From: Haematobacter genomosp. 1 | GTDB lineage: Bacteria; Pseudomonadota; Alphaproteobacteria; Rhodobacterales; Rhodobacteraceae | DNA: 32,261 bases | NCBI RefSeq assembly: GCF_002196855.1 | Contig: NZ_NIPW01000031.1 | Location: 1 to 32,261, forward strand | Direction of reading: 5' to 3' | Part shown: in pieces, positions 31,380 to 32,261 of the stretch | Position numbering within the stretch: the first letter of the stretch is position 1 | Layout of the letters: each line of letters starts with the position of its first letter | The notes under the pieces: model-generated | The model's input: only the letters and a program-made list of their open reading frames with translations | What the model was told of the DNA's origin: nothing | The model's database searches: none | Made by a program: the position numbers and the translations under genes

Positions 31380-31925
31380 ATGAGGACAGCGATCTTCGCG
31401 GTGGTCGGCCCATCGGGCGCCGGCAAGGACACGGTGATCGCCGCGGCGCTCGCGCACAGGCCAGAGATCCACCGCGTCCGCCGCGTCATCACGCGGCCCA
31501 CCGAAGCCGGCGGGGAAGACTTCGAGGGCGTGAGCGAAGCGCTATTCCAGAAGCGGCTGGCAGCGGGCGATTTCGCCCTGCACTGGCAGGCGCACGGCCT
31601 GTCCTATGGTATTCCGTGGTCGGAAATAATCTCCGGGCGAGACGTGCTGTTCAACGCCTCCCGCGCGATGGTGGAAAGGGCCGTTGAGGTCTTTCCCGCG
31701 CTGCGAATTCTTCAGATCACCGCCCCGCCGGAAGTGCTCGCCCACCGCCTTGCCCAGCGCGGGCGGGAAACCGCAGGGGAAATCGCGCAACGCCTTGTCC
31801 GTGATACCGCGCCTCTCCCGCGAAACCTCGCTGTCAGCACGATTGACAATGGCGGGGCGCTGGAGGTTGCCGTCGAGCAGTTCCTTCACGCGCTGGACCG
31901 GGTGTCGCGTCGAGTTATGGGGTAG
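31380..31925 (+). CDS. phnN: Ribose 1,5-bisphosphate phosphokinase PhnN
   Basis: The 181-residue P-loop kinase has Walker A VVGPSGAGKDT near residues 7-17, RRVITRPTEAGGEDFEGVSE and HWQAHGLSYGIP, all typical of PhnN. It phosphorylates ribose 1,5-bisphosphate to PRPP, recycling the ribose product of the C-P lyase pathway. GGAGG is well placed before the ATG at 31380; the longer frame from 31308 is not needed. It is divergent from phnF-M, with 226 bp between. phnP, which would supply ribose 1,5-bisphosphate, is not in the window. Confidence 0.93.
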   Translation: MRTAIFAVVGPSGAGKDTVIAAALAHRPEIHRVRRVITRPTEAGGEDFEGVSEALFQKRLAAGDFALHWQAHGLSYGIPWSEIISGRDVLFNASRAMVERAVEVFPALRILQITAPPEVLAHRLAQRGRETAGEIAQRLVRDTAPLPRNLAVSTIDNGGALEVAVEQFLHALDRVSRRVMG

Positions 31926-32081
31926 CCCGATCCTAATCGCTGCCCTTTTCTGAGCGGATTTACGCATAAGGCACAGCACCGAAAGCAGGCTCTTTTCTTG
32001 CGAAACCGGCACCCCGCACGGGACGACTGCCGGTTTCGGCAGCACGAAGATAGGTCGTGACCGAGAACCTCGAGAGCGGAC
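31926..32081. other. Gap with a perfect 11-bp inverted repeat
   Basis: CGAAACCGGCA (32001-32011) is inverted perfectly as TGCCGGTTTCG (32028-32038) with a 16-base loop. No T-run follows on either strand, so it is not a clear terminator. No gene is apparent. Confidence 0.4.
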
Positions 32082-32261
32082 ATGGTGAGGCGAAAGCTCA
32101 GCCGGGACGCGGTGAGGCGGGTAACAGACCGGAGCGTTGCGATGACGCAGGTCGCGCGTGACCTTGGTATCGCCGAGAGCGTATTTCGGGCGATGGATGC
32201 GAGAATGGAGCCTAGCCCTGCCGCCGTCTTTCCCTGGAACGGGCATTGTTGCACTTATCGG
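32082..32261 (+). pseudogene. IS3-type transposase OrfA fragment (partial, at window edge)
   Basis: From the ATG at 32082 the frame stays open to the window edge (60 codons). The first ~37 residues, RRKLSRDAVRRVTDRSVAMTQ and VARDLGIAESVFR, resemble the helix-turn-helix start of IS3-family OrfA (usually RRKFSxEFKxEAVxL then QAARDLGVxxxxLRxW). The usual Phe-Lys segment after the Ser-Arg is missing, and similarity stops after about residue 37, so this is probably a decayed copy, possibly interrupted. Family assignment rests on pattern only. Confidence 0.5.
32241..32261. mobile_element. Possible insertion-sequence end at the window edge
   Basis: The last 21 bases begin GGGCATTGTTGCAC, which resembles terminal inverted repeats of IS5/IS6-type elements that start GG(G/C)-ATTGTTGCA or GGCACTGTTGCA. 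It coincides with the loss of similarity in the OrfA fragment. The element itself would lie outside the window, so this is only a suggestion. Confidence 0.3.

Overview
The window looks like chromosomal DNA of an alphaproteobacterium, most likely a Rhodobacterales/Rhodobacteraceae relative. GC content is high. The block DUF1244 protein / N-formylglutamate amidohydrolase / pyruvate kinase / L35-L20, the membrane-bound urate oxidase PuuD, the Zur-type zinc regulon and a C-P lyase operon all fit that group. I cannot name the genus. No tRNA, rRNA, CRISPR array or phage module was seen.

Layout: 1-2587 carries, leftward, an aromatic-acid-exporter-like FUSC membrane protein (cut by the window edge), its MarR regulator and a GltS glutamate symporter. 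2854-4287 is an aldehyde dehydrogenase. 4288-5367 is a gene-free island with three unrelated tandem repeats. 5368-7627 is a LysR regulator divergent from PuuD. 7628-7742 is a 14-15-bp tandem repeat that runs into the end of znuA. 7728-10825 is the zinc locus: znuA divergent from zur-znuC-znuB, with two 13-bp Zur-box candidates between them. 11116-16791 holds an acyl-CoA ligase, DUF1244, HutG-like amidohydrolase, pyk, rpmI and rplT, interspersed with three related ~155-165-bp repeats that look like a miniature mobile element. 16941-24662 is one long rightward operon: LacI repressor, sugar-binding protein, two permeases, ATPase, a GH63-like hydrolase and glucokinase. It appears to import and hydrolyse a glucosylated solute and phosphorylate the glucose released. 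24666-31925 is a C-P lyase operon phnF-G-H-I-J-K-L-M (leftward) with phnN divergent. The right end has a degraded IS3-type orfA and possibly the tip of another insertion sequence.

The most interesting observation is PhnJ. The Gly of its active site and the two PhnI histidines of the shared metal site are kept, but three of the four cysteines that hold the iron-sulfur cluster and the thiyl radical in E. coli PhnJ are replaced (only the C244 equivalent remains), although the gene and operon are intact. Other notable points are the three-copy dispersed repeat, the tandem-repeat island with a possible Cys-Gly-Gly repeat reading frame, and the predicted glucosyl-solute uptake operon with a GH63-like enzyme.
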